64,000 nucleotides of DNA from Chromobacterium vaccinii. GTDB taxonomy: Bacteria; Pseudomonadota; Gammaproteobacteria; Burkholderiales; Chromobacteriaceae. The notes under the pieces are model-generated. The model saw only the letters and a program-made list of their open reading frames with translations. It did no database searches and was not told the DNA's origin. How positions within the stretch are numbered: the first letter of the stretch is position 1; every line of letters starts with the position of its first letter. The stretch is from assembly GCF_000971335.1 (NCBI RefSeq), contig NZ_JZJL01000019.1, positions 1-64,000 of the forward strand, written 5' to 3'. This document shows, piece after piece, positions 46,550 through 56,431 of this stretch. A program made the position numbers and the translations under genes.

Positions 46550-47446
46550 TCATGGATGGCCCGCTTCCTCATCCTCGGGCACCCGTCCGGCATACTTGCT
46601 CAGCAGCGCGTCGAGAATCGCCGACGACTCCGCATCCGGCTCCCCGTCATAGCGAGCGGGCCGGAAGTGCATCTGGAATGCCGCGATGACGGCCCGCGTT
46701 TCGGCATCCCATGCCCCGCTTTCCGGCGCATCGTAGCCATAGGCCGTCAAACGCTCCTGCCAATCCGACGCGTCCGTCGGCAGCCGGCGGGACAGAAAAC
46801 GGCGGACATCGTTCTCGTCGGGCCAGGCGCCGACGCCAAACTCCCGGTACAGCCTCTCCCAGGGAAACTTCGGCCCCGGATCCACCTTGCGGCCCGGCGA
46901 AATGTCGGCATGCCCGACGACGTTGCGCGGCGGGATCCGGTGGCGGGCCATGATGTCGGCCGCCAGCCTACCCACCAGGGCGATCTGGGCGTCGTCAAAC
47001 GCCACCCAGTCCCGCAACGTCGGCGGCCAGTCGTCCTGCTGCGGCGACGGATAGCCGCGGTTGACGATCTCCACGCCTATCGAGCTGCCGTTCACATAGC
47101 GCTCGCCGCGCCAATAGCTGTCGCCGGCATGCCAGGCCCGCCTCTTCTCCGGCACCAGCCTCAGAACCGCGGGCTTCGCGGCCAGGGTTGCGGCATCCGG
47201 CACCAGGTAATGGGCGCTGGCCCGGTACTGCGCGTCCGTCAGCAGCTTGAGCGAAGCCGCAAAGTCCTCCGCCGTATAATGGAGCACCAGGGTGCGGACG
47301 CGGGAATCCTGGTTGGCCGACGCATGCGATTCATCGATCCAGAGCGCCCCCGTTTCTCCCTGCGCCCTTACGGCCGGAGCCGCCAGCAGCGCGCCGCCTG
47401 CGGCGATCATCCCGGTCCGGCACAAAAACTGTCTGCGATTCGCCAT
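46550..47446 (-). CDS. amiD: Tat-exported N-acetylmuramoyl-L-alanine amidase with PG-binding domain (AmiD-like)
   Basis: 298 residues, preceded by GGAAGGGAAAAG. The N-terminus NRRQFLCRTGMIAAGGALLAAPAVRA is a twin-arginine signal. The Amidase_2 (AmpD-like) zinc site is formed by His in LVLHYTAE, His in ASAHYLV and the C-terminal GHADISPGRKVDPG. A PG_binding_1 domain occupies about residues 225-285. The order amidase-2 plus PG-binding is that of AmiD, a cell-wall amidase able to cleave anhydro-muropeptides. It lies upstream of ampC in the same direction. Confidence 0.9.
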   Translation of the reverse strand: MANRRQFLCRTGMIAAGGALLAAPAVRAQGETGALWIDESHASANQDSRVRTLVLHYTAEDFAASLKLLTDAQYRASAHYLVPDAATLAAKPAVLRLVPEKRRAWHAGDSYWRGERYVNGSSIGVEIVNRGYPSPQQDDWPPTLRDWVAFDDAQIALVGRLAADIMARHRIPPRNVVGHADISPGRKVDPGPKFPWERLYREFGVGAWPDENDVRRFLSRRLPTDASDWQERLTAYGYDAPESGAWDAETRAVIAAFQMHFRPARYDGEPDAESSAILDALLSKYAGRVPEDEEAGHP

Positions 47447-47625
47447 TCTTTTCCCTTCCGCCCTCCGGCGCGTGATGCGATATGTCCTGTCCGGTCAGAC
47501 CGCCCGCTCCGCGCGGAAATCCCGATCAAGCCGCGCGCGGCTTATCGCCTTTCCTGCTGATGAATGATGCAGAAAGGAAAAACCATCGAGCCTGGCAATT
47601 TCAAGTGTATGGGATGAAAAAGAAA

Positions 47626-47655
47626 AACCCCGTAAATCCTTGGATTTACGGGGTT
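47626..47655 (-). terminator. Terminator of the Gly-Cys tRNA operon
   Basis: A 14-bp perfect stem (47626-47639 with 47642-47655) followed on the minus strand by a T-rich stretch. It lies just after the tRNA-Cys 3' end. Confidence 0.93.
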
Positions 47656-47660
47656 ATATC

Positions 47661-47734
47661 TGGAGGCGGGGGTCGGAATCGAACCGGCGTAGACGGATTT
47701 GCAATCCGCTGCATAACCACTTTGCTACCCCGCC
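47661..47734 (-). tRNA. tRNA-Cys (anticodon GCA)
   Basis: A 74-nt cloverleaf with encoded CCA. Acceptor GGCGGGG pairs with CCCCGCC; the anticodon loop reads TTGCAAA inside GGATTGCAAATCC. Last gene of the tRNA operon. Confidence 0.96.
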
Positions 47735-47779
47735 GTTAACCGGCGAATCGACCAGATTATATCTGATCAATCTGAATTT

Positions 47780-47855
47780 TGGAGCGGGAAACGAGGCTCG
47801 AACTCGCGACCTCAACCTTGGCAAGGTTGCGCTCTACCAACTGAGCTATTCCCGC
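47780..47855 (-). tRNA. tRNA-Gly (anticodon GCC), copy 4 in transcription order
   Basis: A 76-nt cloverleaf with encoded CCA; acceptor GCGGGAA with TTCCCGC; anticodon arm CAACC-TTGCCAA-GGTTG. Identical to the three copies upstream. Confidence 0.97.
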
Positions 47856-47880
47856 ATGCAAATTGTTTCAAGTCTGATGC

Positions 47881-47956
47881 TGGAGCGGGAAACGAGGCTC
47901 GAACTCGCGACCTCAACCTTGGCAAGGTTGCGCTCTACCAACTGAGCTATTCCCGC
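47881..47956 (-). tRNA. tRNA-Gly (anticodon GCC), copy 3
   Basis: Identical in sequence to the other copies. Separated from the next copy by 25 bases of unrelated spacer. Confidence 0.97.
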
Positions 47957-47981
47957 ATTGCAGACTGTTTCAAACTATTTT

Positions 47982-48057
47982 TGGAGCGGGAAACGAGGCT
48001 CGAACTCGCGACCTCAACCTTGGCAAGGTTGCGCTCTACCAACTGAGCTATTCCCGC
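47982..48057 (-). tRNA. tRNA-Gly (anticodon GCC), copy 2
   Basis: Identical in sequence to the other copies. Separated from the next copy by 25 bases of unrelated spacer. Confidence 0.97.
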
Positions 48058-48079
48058 ATCACAAATTGTTTCAGGCTAC

Positions 48080-48155
48080 TGGAGCGGGAAACGAGGCTCG
48101 AACTCGCGACCTCAACCTTGGCAAGGTTGCGCTCTACCAACTGAGCTATTCCCGC
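48080..48155 (-). tRNA. tRNA-Gly (anticodon GCC), copy 1
   Basis: First gene of the operon, 71 bases after the -10 box. Identical to the other three copies. Confidence 0.97.
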
Positions 48156-48225
48156 GCTGCGTAACTTGCTACAACGCTTTGCTTGATCTCGCTGCTGCTT
48201 CGTCAGCGGCGGCGAGAGACTGCGA

Positions 48226-48253
48226 ATTATAGAGATTTGCTTGAGGCTGTCAA
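48226..48253 (-). promoter_or_regulatory. Consensus sigma-70 promoter of the Gly-Cys tRNA operon
   Basis: On the minus strand TTGACA (48253-48248) and TATAAT (48231-48226) are both exact consensus with a 16-bp spacer. The promoter begins four bases after the pgsA stop codon. Confidence 0.88.
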
Positions 48254-48256
48254 CAC

Positions 48257-48838
48257 TCAAACGTCTATTTTTTTACCCGCGAACTCTTTGGCGGCCATCT
48301 GCAAGTAATAAACCATTGACCACAAAGTCAATATGACGGCGACGTACATGGAAAAATTTCCCAAGCCGCGGGCATCCAGCCCCGGCAGCAACTCGCCGTC
48401 GTACAGCAGCAGCGTGATCGCCAGCATTTGGGCGGCGGTTTTCAGCTTGCCGATATAGGCGACGGCCACGCTGCTGCGGCTGCCCATGCCGGCCATCCAC
48501 TCGCGCAGCGCCGAAATGGTGATCTCGCGGCCGATGATGATCATCGCCATCCAGCCCTCGGCGCGGCCCATCTGCACCAGCAGGATCAGCGCCGCGGCGA
48601 CGATCAGCTTGTCCGCCACCGGATCGAGAAAGGCGCCGAAGGCCGAGGTCTGCCCAAGCTTGCGCGCCAGATAGCCATCCAGCCAGTCGGTGGCGGCCGC
48701 CAATGCGAAAATGCCGGCCCCCACGATATTGCGGCTGTGCAGCAGCAGAATGGAGTCCGGCAGGAAGAACACCGCCACGCAGATGGGGATCAGGGCGACC
48801 CTGAGCCAAGTCAGTAATATCGGCAAATTGAAGGGCAT
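48257..48838 (-). CDS. pgsA: CDP-diacylglycerol--glycerol-3-phosphate 3-phosphatidyltransferase
   Basis: 193 residues, membrane protein. It makes phosphatidylglycerol phosphate. The CDP-alcohol phosphotransferase motif is complete: D-G-x2-A-R-x8-G-x3-D-x3-D in DWLDGYLARKLGQTSAFGAFLDPVADK (residues about 50-75). Several hydrophobic helices follow. It lies after uvrC in the same direction, a common arrangement. Confidence 0.96.
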   Translation of the reverse strand: MPFNLPILLTWLRVALIPICVAVFFLPDSILLLHSRNIVGAGIFALAAATDWLDGYLARKLGQTSAFGAFLDPVADKLIVAAALILLVQMGRAEGWMAMIIIGREITISALREWMAGMGSRSSVAVAYIGKLKTAAQMLAITLLLYDGELLPGLDARGLGNFSMYVAVILTLWSMVYYLQMAAKEFAGKKIDV

Positions 48839-48924
48839 TGGTCTTGGTCTTGTCGCTTCAGGCTCGTCAACAACGCCGGCCGGCGCCCCGAGCCTGGATC
48901 AGGGACGCCCGCCGTTTTCAATCG

Positions 48925-50730
48925 TCAATGCAGCGCATTGTAAATCTTTTCCGCCAGCGTCTGGCTGATGCCGTCCACTTGCGCCAGATCCTCCATGCTG
49001 GCCGCCGCCACGCCGCGCAATCCGCCGAAGCGGGTCAGCAGCTGCTGGCGCCGCTTGGCGCCGATGCCGGGAATCTCCTCCAGCGTCGACGCGGTGCGCG
49101 CCTTGGCCCGGCGCGCACGGTGGCCGGTGATGGCGAAGCGGTGCGCCTCGTCCCGCACGGTCTGGATAAGATGCAGCGCCGGATGATCCTGGCGCAATTG
49201 TAGCGTCTTTTCCAGGTAAGGCAGGATCAGCGTTTCCAGGCCGGGTTTGCGCTCCTCGCCCTTGGCGATGCCGACGATGGGCAAATTCAGCCCCAATTCG
49301 CCCATCACCTCAAGCGCCACGCCCACCTGGCCCTTGCCGCCGTCGATGAACACCGCGTCCGGCAGCCGGCCTTCGCCTTCCGCCAGTTTGCCGTAGCGGC
49401 GTGACAGAACTTCGCGCATCGCGGCGTAATCGTCGCCGGGCGAAGCGGTGGTGATGTTGAAGCGGCGGTACTCGGTGGGCTGCATCGCGCCCTTGTCGTA
49501 CACCACGCAGGAGGCCACCGTCGCCTCGCCCATGGTGTGGCTGATGTCGAAGCATTCGAAACGGCCCGCGTCCTCCAGTTCCAGCACCTCGTTCAACTGC
49601 GCCAGGCGCTGCGTCTGGGTGGCCTTGCTGCCCAGCTTCTGCTGGATGGCCAGATCGGCGTTCTTCTCCGCCATCTCCAGCCATACCCGGCGCTCGCCTA
49701 TCGGATTGCCGACGATGTAGACCTTGCGGCCCGCGCGGGTCTGCAGAAAGGACTGCAGGGCTTCGTCCAGCTCGCCGTTGACCACCAGCGCGGCCGGCAC
49801 CGCCGCGTGCTGGTAATGCTGGGCGACGAAGGCCTGCAGGATTTCCTCCTTGGTGTCGGCCTCGCCGCCGACTGGAAAGTGGCTCTTGTCCCCCAGGTGG
49901 CGGCCGCCGCGTATCATCACCAGATTGACGCAGGGCATGCCGTCGCCCACCCGCGCCGCCACCACGTCGCAGTCCTGCTGGCTCTGGTTGCTGGCGACGA
50001 ACTGCTTTTCCTGCACCCGCGCCAACGCCTGGATCTGGTCGCGCAGCTCCGCCGCCTGCTCGAACTCCATCGCCTCGGCGGCGGCGGCCATCCGTTCAGT
50101 CAGCGCGCCTATCAGTTCGCTCTGCTTGCCGTTGAGAAAGGCGACCGCGCTGGCCACGTCGGCCGCGTACTCGTCTTTGGAAATATGATCGACGCAGGGC
50201 GCGGAGCAGCGCTTGATCTGATACAGCAGACAGGGGCGGGAACGGTTGGCAAACACCGCGTCCTCGCAAGTGCGCAGCCGGAACACCTTCTGCAGGATCT
50301 GTATGCTCTCGCGCACCGCGTAGCCGTTGGGATAGGGGCCGAAGTACTGGTTGGGCTTCTTCGGCTCGCCGCGGTAATAGGCCATCTGCGGAAACGCGTG
50401 GCCGCTGAACATCAGATAAGGATAGGACTTGTCGTCTCGGAACAGGATGTTGTAGCGCGGCGCCAGCGCCTTGATCAGGTTGTTTTCCAGAATCAGCGCC
50501 TCGGCCTCGGTGCGGGTGACCGTGGTCTCGATGCTGGCGATCTGCCTGACCATCAACTGGATGCGGGGGCTGAGGTCGCTCTTCTGGAAATAGGAGCTGA
50601 CGCGGCGCTTCAGGTCTATCGCCTTGCCGACGTACAGCACCTTGCCGCCCTCCCCCAGCATCCGGTAGACGCCGGGCAGCGCGGGCAGGTTCTGCAATAC
50701 GTTCTGGTAATCGAATGCGGGCTTGGACAC
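48925..50730 (-). CDS. uvrC: UvrABC system protein C
   Basis: 601 residues from the GTG at 50730. It makes the two incisions of nucleotide excision repair. The N-terminal GIY-YIG nuclease shows [20 protein letters not shown]; the cysteine cluster [16 protein letters not shown] follows; a UVR motif is at about 200-235; the C-terminal RNase H-like nuclease contains [14 protein letters not shown] and FIDGGKGQ, and two helix-hairpin-helix motifs close the protein ([31 protein letters not shown]). The start overlaps the upstream stop as TAGTG. Confidence 0.96.
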   Translation of the reverse strand: MSKPAFDYQNVLQNLPALPGVYRMLGEGGKVLYVGKAIDLKRRVSSYFQKSDLSPRIQLMVRQIASIETTVTRTEAEALILENNLIKALAPRYNILFRDDKSYPYLMFSGHAFPQMAYYRGEPKKPNQYFGPYPNGYAVRESIQILQKVFRLRTCEDAVFANRSRPCLLYQIKRCSAPCVDHISKDEYAADVASAVAFLNGKQSELIGALTERMAAAAEAMEFEQAAELRDQIQALARVQEKQFVASNQSQQDCDVVAARVGDGMPCVNLVMIRGGRHLGDKSHFPVGGEADTKEEILQAFVAQHYQHAAVPAALVVNGELDEALQSFLQTRAGRKVYIVGNPIGERRVWLEMAEKNADLAIQQKLGSKATQTQRLAQLNEVLELEDAGRFECFDISHTMGEATVASCVVYDKGAMQPTEYRRFNITTASPGDDYAAMREVLSRRYGKLAEGEGRLPDAVFIDGGKGQVGVALEVMGELGLNLPIVGIAKGEERKPGLETLILPYLEKTLQLRQDHPALHLIQTVRDEAHRFAITGHRARRAKARTASTLEEIPGIGAKRRQQLLTRFGGLRGVAAASMEDLAQVDGISQTLAEKIYNALH

Positions 50731-51158
50731 TATTTGGCGCACCAGGTCTGGACGTCTTTCTGGGCTTGGCGGATCAGCTCGTTGCGCTGCGCGTCGGTGG
50801 CCAGCGCGGTGGAGCCCGGCATGCGGATGCGGCCGTTCAGCTGCAGCGTGGACAGATTGGTCTGCGCCGACTTGCAGTTCTGCTCCTTGATCTTGGCGTT
50901 GGCCGCGGAAATGGCGGCGTTGTCGGACGCCACCGCCTTGTTGTCGGTTTTCTTTTCCGCCTTCTTCTCTGCCTGGGGAGCGGAGGCTGGCGGCGCCGGC
51001 TGCGCGCGCACGTTCATCCGCCGCGCGTTCACGCTGGGCGGCGGCTGATCGGAATACACCTTGTTGCCGTTGGCGTCGGTCCAGGTGTAGACCTCGGCCG
51101 CGGCCAGGGCCGGCATCAGCGACGCCGCCAAAATCGTCCATACTAGAAAAGACTTCAT
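50730..51158 (-). CDS. DUF4124-domain secreted protein
   Basis: 142 residues from the ATG at 51158; an ATG three codons earlier is possible. Signal peptide [21 protein letters not shown]. The DUF4124 core follows at once, [20 protein letters not shown], with a lysine/alanine-rich linker ([13 protein letters not shown]) and a C-terminal helical part holding two cysteines ([15 protein letters not shown]). Its stop overlaps the uvrC GTG, so the two are coupled although functionally unrelated. Divergent from guaB. Confidence 0.85.
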   Translation of the reverse strand: MKSFLVWTILAASLMPALAAAEVYTWTDANGNKVYSDQPPPSVNARRMNVRAQPAPPASAPQAEKKAEKKTDNKAVASDNAAISAANAKIKEQNCKSAQTNLSTLQLNGRIRMPGSTALATDAQRNELIRQAQKDVQTWCAK

Positions 51159-51244
51159 CGTCACCATCCCGCCGCTGTCATCGCTTTATATCCGGATTGT
51201 AAAGCCTGCCTCCTGGCCGCGCAAAACGCCGCATTACGCTGTTT

Positions 51245-51273
51245 TTGCAGAACAGTTGACGATCCGGTATAAT
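51245..51273 (+). promoter_or_regulatory. Promoter of guaB
   Basis: TTGCAG (51245-51250) and a perfect TATAAT (51268-51273) are 17 bp apart, 26 bases before the guaB ATG, which has AAGGAAA as ribosome-binding site. TTGACG at 51256 is too close to serve as the -35. Confidence 0.7.
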
Positions 51274-51290
51274 GCGGCTTTGCCGCCTAA

Positions 51291-52763
<1,473 letters not shown>

Positions 52764-52784
52764 GCCGGTTCGCCTGGTCGGACA

Positions 52785-52812
52785 AAAGCCCGCGTTTCAC
52801 AACGCGGGCTTT
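52785..52812 (+). terminator. Rho-independent terminator after guaB
   Basis: A 12-bp perfect stem (52785-52796 with 52801-52812) with loop TCAC and a T tract, 22 bases after the guaB stop. It can also serve the convergent AraC gene. Confidence 0.92.
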
Positions 52813-52830
52813 TTTAGCGCGCAGGCCCGG

Positions 52831-53685
52831 TCAGGCCAGCGACAGCAGCAGCAGCGTTTTCAGCTCGGACGGCGGCGTGTCGTAGGGCGCATTCAGATAC
52901 TCCTCCACGCAGGGCGTGTCCCCGGGCACCTCGCCGCTGGCCGGCAGCCAGTGGCGGTACAGCCAGTCCCAGCTCTCCTCCAGCTCCGCATAGGGCCCGG
53001 TATGCAGCAGGGCCGCGTAGCGCCCGGCTGGAATCTTGCCCCACTCGAAACCATCCACCTGCCGGTCCCACAGTCTTTCCGGCATGGTGGCGCAGGCGAT
53101 GGATCGGCAGTCGGCCGCCGGCGTCTGCGCCTGGTCGTCCAGATACATGCCGAAGCTTCTCCCCGGCGGGTCGCCGTCCTGCTGCGGCCCCTGGACGGCG
53201 CGCAGCGCGTCGAAGGCCTGGCCGATCTCCATATACGGTCCGCGATGATGGCGCATCAGCACCCTGACGGCATCCTTTTCCACAATCTCTACCTGACGCA
53301 TGGTCCTCTCCCTTTGATTGAGAAACATGAGACGACGCTGGCGGTAGCGGCCCGGCGTCTCGCCGTAGCGGCCGGCAAAGGCGCGGATGAAGGCGGCGCT
53401 GCTGGCGAAGCCGGCCCGCGCCGCGATCCTGGCCAGCGGTTTGTCCGCCCTCCCCAGCTCGCCGGCAGCCCGATGCAGCAGCATGCGCTGCCGGCTCTCC
53501 ATCACGGTTTCGCCCATCAGGTTGCGGTACAGCCGATGGAAGTGAAACCGCGAGAAGCAGGCCTCCTCCGCCAGCCGGTCCAGCAGCAGCGGCTCGTCCA
53601 GATGGCGCCACAGATAATCCAGCGCGCGCAGCAGGCGCACCGTGTACAAGGTGCCTGGGCCGAATTGCCGGTATGCGTGTCTCAT
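52831..53685 (-). CDS. AraC-family regulator with GyrI-like effector domain
   Basis: 284 residues. The N-terminal AraC-type double helix-turn-helix occupies about residues 15-110 (LLDRLAEEACFSRFHFHRLYRN, PLARIAARAGFASSAAFIRAFAGRYG), and the C-terminal 160 residues form a GyrI/AraC effector-binding domain (VLMRHHRGPYMEIGQAFDAL ... AGRYAALLHTGPYAELEESWDWLY). Such Rob/SoxS-like proteins bind small hydrophobic ligands. It starts nine bases after a LysR gene in the same direction. Confidence 0.92.
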   Translation of the reverse strand: MRHAYRQFGPGTLYTVRLLRALDYLWRHLDEPLLLDRLAEEACFSRFHFHRLYRNLMGETVMESRQRMLLHRAAGELGRADKPLARIAARAGFASSAAFIRAFAGRYGETPGRYRQRRLMFLNQRERTMRQVEIVEKDAVRVLMRHHRGPYMEIGQAFDALRAVQGPQQDGDPPGRSFGMYLDDQAQTPAADCRSIACATMPERLWDRQVDGFEWGKIPAGRYAALLHTGPYAELEESWDWLYRHWLPASGEVPGDTPCVEEYLNAPYDTPPSELKTLLLLSLA

Positions 53686-53694
53686 GCGGATAGC

Positions 53695-54612
53695 CTAGGC
53701 GGTTTCGATTGATCGATCTTGCGGTTCATGCAACAGCAGCCATTGCATGCGCTGGCACAAGTCCACCACGTAGTCCCACACCACCCGGTAGCGCAGCGTG
53801 CGGCGGATGTTGCTGCGCGCGCTGATCCAGTAGGAGCGGACGATGCGCAGCTCGGGCAGGATCTGCGCCAGCCGCGGATCATCGTAAATCGTGTAATAAG
53901 GCAACACCGCGATGCCGCCGTCGGCCAGCGCCGCCTCCTTCTGCGCCACCACGCTGGTGCTGCGCAAGGGCATGCTGGGATGGCGGCACAGTCCATGGTG
54001 GTACATCAGCTCGCGGGTGAACAATAGGTCGTCGACATAGGCGAGGATGGCATGGCCGTTCAGATCCTCGCGCTCGCGTATCGGCGCATGGCCCGCCAGA
54101 TAGGCCGGCGTGGCGTACAAGCCCAGGCAGTAATCGGTCAGCTTGCGCGTCACCACCATATTGGCCTGCGGCCGCTCCAGCGCGATGGCGATGTCCACCT
54201 CGCGGCTAGTGATGCTGACGAAGCGCGGCACCGCCACCAGGTCGATCTCCAATCCCGGATACTGCGCCATCAGCGCCGGCATGTGGCGGGCCAGAAACAG
54301 CGCGCCCAGCCCCTCCGGCGCGCCCAGCCTCACCACGCCGCTCACCTCGGCATGGCCCCTGCTGCCGCTGTCCAGCATCTGCGAAGCGGTGTTCTCCAGC
54401 GATTCGGCCAAGGGCAGCAACTGGCGCCCGGCGGCGGTCAGCATGTAGCCGTCCGCCTGCTGGATGAACAGCGGCTGGCCCAGCACCCGCTCCAGCGCGG
54501 CGATGTGGCGCGCCACCGTGGCATGGGTGGTGCCCATCTGCCGCGCCGCGCTCAACAGCTTGCCGCTGCGTTGCAAGGCCAGGAAAAAGCGGACATCGTT
54601 CCAGTCGAACAT
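53695..54612 (-). CDS. LysR-family transcriptional regulator
   Basis: 305 residues from the ATG at 54612, preceded by GGGGAGGACC. The N-terminal helix-turn-helix is FLALQRSGKLLSAARQMGTTHATVARHIAALERVLG, followed by the substrate-binding domain of normal length. It is divergent from the GMC oxidoreductase/MFS transporter operon and is the probable regulator of it. A 16-base palindrome lies in the shared promoter region. Confidence 0.93.
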   Translation of the reverse strand: MFDWNDVRFFLALQRSGKLLSAARQMGTTHATVARHIAALERVLGQPLFIQQADGYMLTAAGRQLLPLAESLENTASQMLDSGSRGHAEVSGVVRLGAPEGLGALFLARHMPALMAQYPGLEIDLVAVPRFVSITSREVDIAIALERPQANMVVTRKLTDYCLGLYATPAYLAGHAPIREREDLNGHAILAYVDDLLFTRELMYHHGLCRHPSMPLRSTSVVAQKEAALADGGIAVLPYYTIYDDPRLAQILPELRIVRSYWISARSNIRRTLRYRVVWDYVVDLCQRMQWLLLHEPQDRSIETA

Positions 54613-54675
54613 GGTCCTCCCCGCGATGGGTGTTGTGCGTTTGCACACGAAAACGGCGGCCAATTCGCCGCCGCC

Positions 54676-54691
54676 TGTTAAAAAATTAACA
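54676..54691. promoter_or_regulatory. Palindrome between the LysR gene and the GMC oxidoreductase gene
   Basis: TGTTAA-AAAA-TTAACA is a perfect 6-bp inverted repeat with a four-base centre. Its place in the 166-base divergent promoter region suits a LysR-type operator, although it is not of the classical T-N11-A spacing. Confidence 0.55.
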
Positions 54692-54778
54692 TACGTTGTT
54701 TCCCGCTGGCTATTCCCAGCGGCCTCCGCTTCGGTTTAGATGCCAGCTACGACAACGACATGACCGGAGCATCCCGCC

Positions 54779-56431
54779 ATGCTCAGCGGCGAATTCGACT
54801 ACATCATCGTCGGCGCAGGCAGCGCCGGCTGCCTGCTGGCCAACCGCTTGTCCGCCGATCCGGACAAACGCGTGCTGCTGCTGGAAGCCGGCGGCAACGA
54901 CGACTACCCGTGGATCCACATCCCTGTAGGCTACCTCTACTGCATCGGCAACCCCCGCACCGACTGGTGCTACCGCACCGCGCCGGAAGACGGGCTAGGC
55001 GGCCGCTCGCTGGGCTACCCGCGCGGCAAGGTGCTGGGCGGCTCCTCTTCGATAAACGGCATGATCTACATGCGCGGCCAGGCCGCCGACTACGATCACT
55101 GGGAGGCGCAGGGCAACCGCGGCTGGGGCTGGCGCGACGCGCTGCCCCACTTCATCGCCATGGAAGACCATTTCGACGCCGCGCGTCCGCTGCATGGCCA
55201 TGGCGGCGAATGGCGGGTGGAGAGGCAGCGGTTGTCCTGGGAGATACTGGACGCCTTCCGCGCCGCAGCCGCCGAGCAGGGCATCGCTCCGACTGACGAT
55301 TTCAATACCGGCGACAACGCCGGCTGCGGCTACTTCGAGGTCAATCAGAAAGGCGGCTGGCGCTGGAGCAGCGCGCGCGCTTTCCTGCGGCCGATCCGCG
55401 ATCGCGCCAATCTCACGGTGCTGACCGGCGCGGAGGCCGACCGGCTGATCCTGGAAAACGGCCGCGCCGCCGCTATCGCATTTATGCAACAGGGAATGCC
55501 GCTGCAGGCCCGCTGCCGCGGCGAGATCATCCTCGCCGCCGGCGCCATCGGCTCTCCCCTTGTGCTGCAGCGCAGCGGCATCGGCCCGGCGCCCTTGCTG
55601 GCGAGCCATGGCATTGCGCCGCTGCGTATTCTGCCCGGCGTCGGCGCGAATCTGCAGGACCACCTGCAACTGCGGCTGGTGTTCAAGGTTCAAGGCGCCT
55701 CCACGCTGAACCGCCGCGCGGCCAGCTGGAGCGGCAAGCTGGCGATGGCCTGGGAATACCTGTGGAAGCGCGGCGGGCCGCTGTCGATGGCGCCCAGCCA
55801 ACTCGGCGCCTTCGCCCGCAGCGGCCCTAACGTCGCCACGCCGGATCTGGAATACCATGTGCAGCCGCTGTCGCTGGAACGCTTCGGCGAGCCCCTGCAC
55901 CCGTTCCCCGCCTTCACCGCCTCGGTGTGCCAGCTGCGGCCCGAGAGCCGCGGCCATGTCGCCATCGGCGGCGCTCGCCCGGACGCGCCGCCGCTGATCC
56001 AGCCCAACTATCTCAGCCATCCGCAAGACCAGCGCGTCGCTGCCGCGGCGATCCGCCTGACGCGCCGCATCGCCGCGTCGCCGGCTCTCTCGCGTTACCT
56101 GCCCGAGGAATACCGGCCCGGCCTGCAGTACCGGAGCGAGGAGCAGCTGATCGACGCCGCCGGCCGGATCGGCACCACCATCTTCCACCCGGTGGGCACC
56201 TGCAAGATGGGCCGCGACGAGCTGGCGGTGGTGGACGACAGGCTGCGGGTGCGCGGCATCGCCGGCTTGCGCGTGGCGGACGCGTCCATCATGCCCGCCA
56301 TCACCTCCGGCAACACCAACAGCCCCACCCTGATGATCGCCGCCAAGGCGGCGCAGATGATAGAGCAGGACAACAAGCAAGCGGCGCCGATACGGACGCC
56401 GTCCCCACCCGCAAAGGAGACCTGGACATGA
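54779..56431 (+). CDS. GMC-family FAD-dependent alcohol/choline dehydrogenase
   Basis: 550 residues. The N-terminal FAD motif is YIIVGAGSAGCLLANRLSADPDKRVLLLEAG; the two GMC signatures are visible near PRGKVLGGSSSINGMIYMRG and GAIGSPLVLQRSGIGP; the C-terminal active-site region holds FHPVGTCKMGRDELAVVD and GLRVADASIMPAITSGNTNSPT. The closest types are choline dehydrogenase and medium-chain alcohol dehydrogenase (AlkJ-like). Stop overlaps the MFS gene start by ATGA. The divergent LysR gene is the likely regulator. Confidence 0.92.
   Translation: MLSGEFDYIIVGAGSAGCLLANRLSADPDKRVLLLEAGGNDDYPWIHIPVGYLYCIGNPRTDWCYRTAPEDGLGGRSLGYPRGKVLGGSSSINGMIYMRGQAADYDHWEAQGNRGWGWRDALPHFIAMEDHFDAARPLHGHGGEWRVERQRLSWEILDAFRAAAAEQGIAPTDDFNTGDNAGCGYFEVNQKGGWRWSSARAFLRPIRDRANLTVLTGAEADRLILENGRAAAIAFMQQGMPLQARCRGEIILAAGAIGSPLVLQRSGIGPAPLLASHGIAPLRILPGVGANLQDHLQLRLVFKVQGASTLNRRAASWSGKLAMAWEYLWKRGGPLSMAPSQLGAFARSGPNVATPDLEYHVQPLSLERFGEPLHPFPAFTASVCQLRPESRGHVAIGGARPDAPPLIQPNYLSHPQDQRVAAAAIRLTRRIAASPALSRYLPEEYRPGLQYRSEEQLIDAAGRIGTTIFHPVGTCKMGRDELAVVDDRLRVRGIAGLRVADASIMPAITSGNTNSPTLMIAAKAAQMIEQDNKQAAPIRTPSPPAKETWT

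Noticed and set aside
47780..48155. Regularly spaced repeats resembling a CRISPR array
   Set aside because: The 76-base repeats are complete tRNA-Gly genes with short spacers; no cas genes are in the window.
51256..51273. TTGACG as -35 box of guaB
   Set aside because: It is only six bases from TATAAT. TTGCAG at 51245 gives the proper 17-bp spacer.
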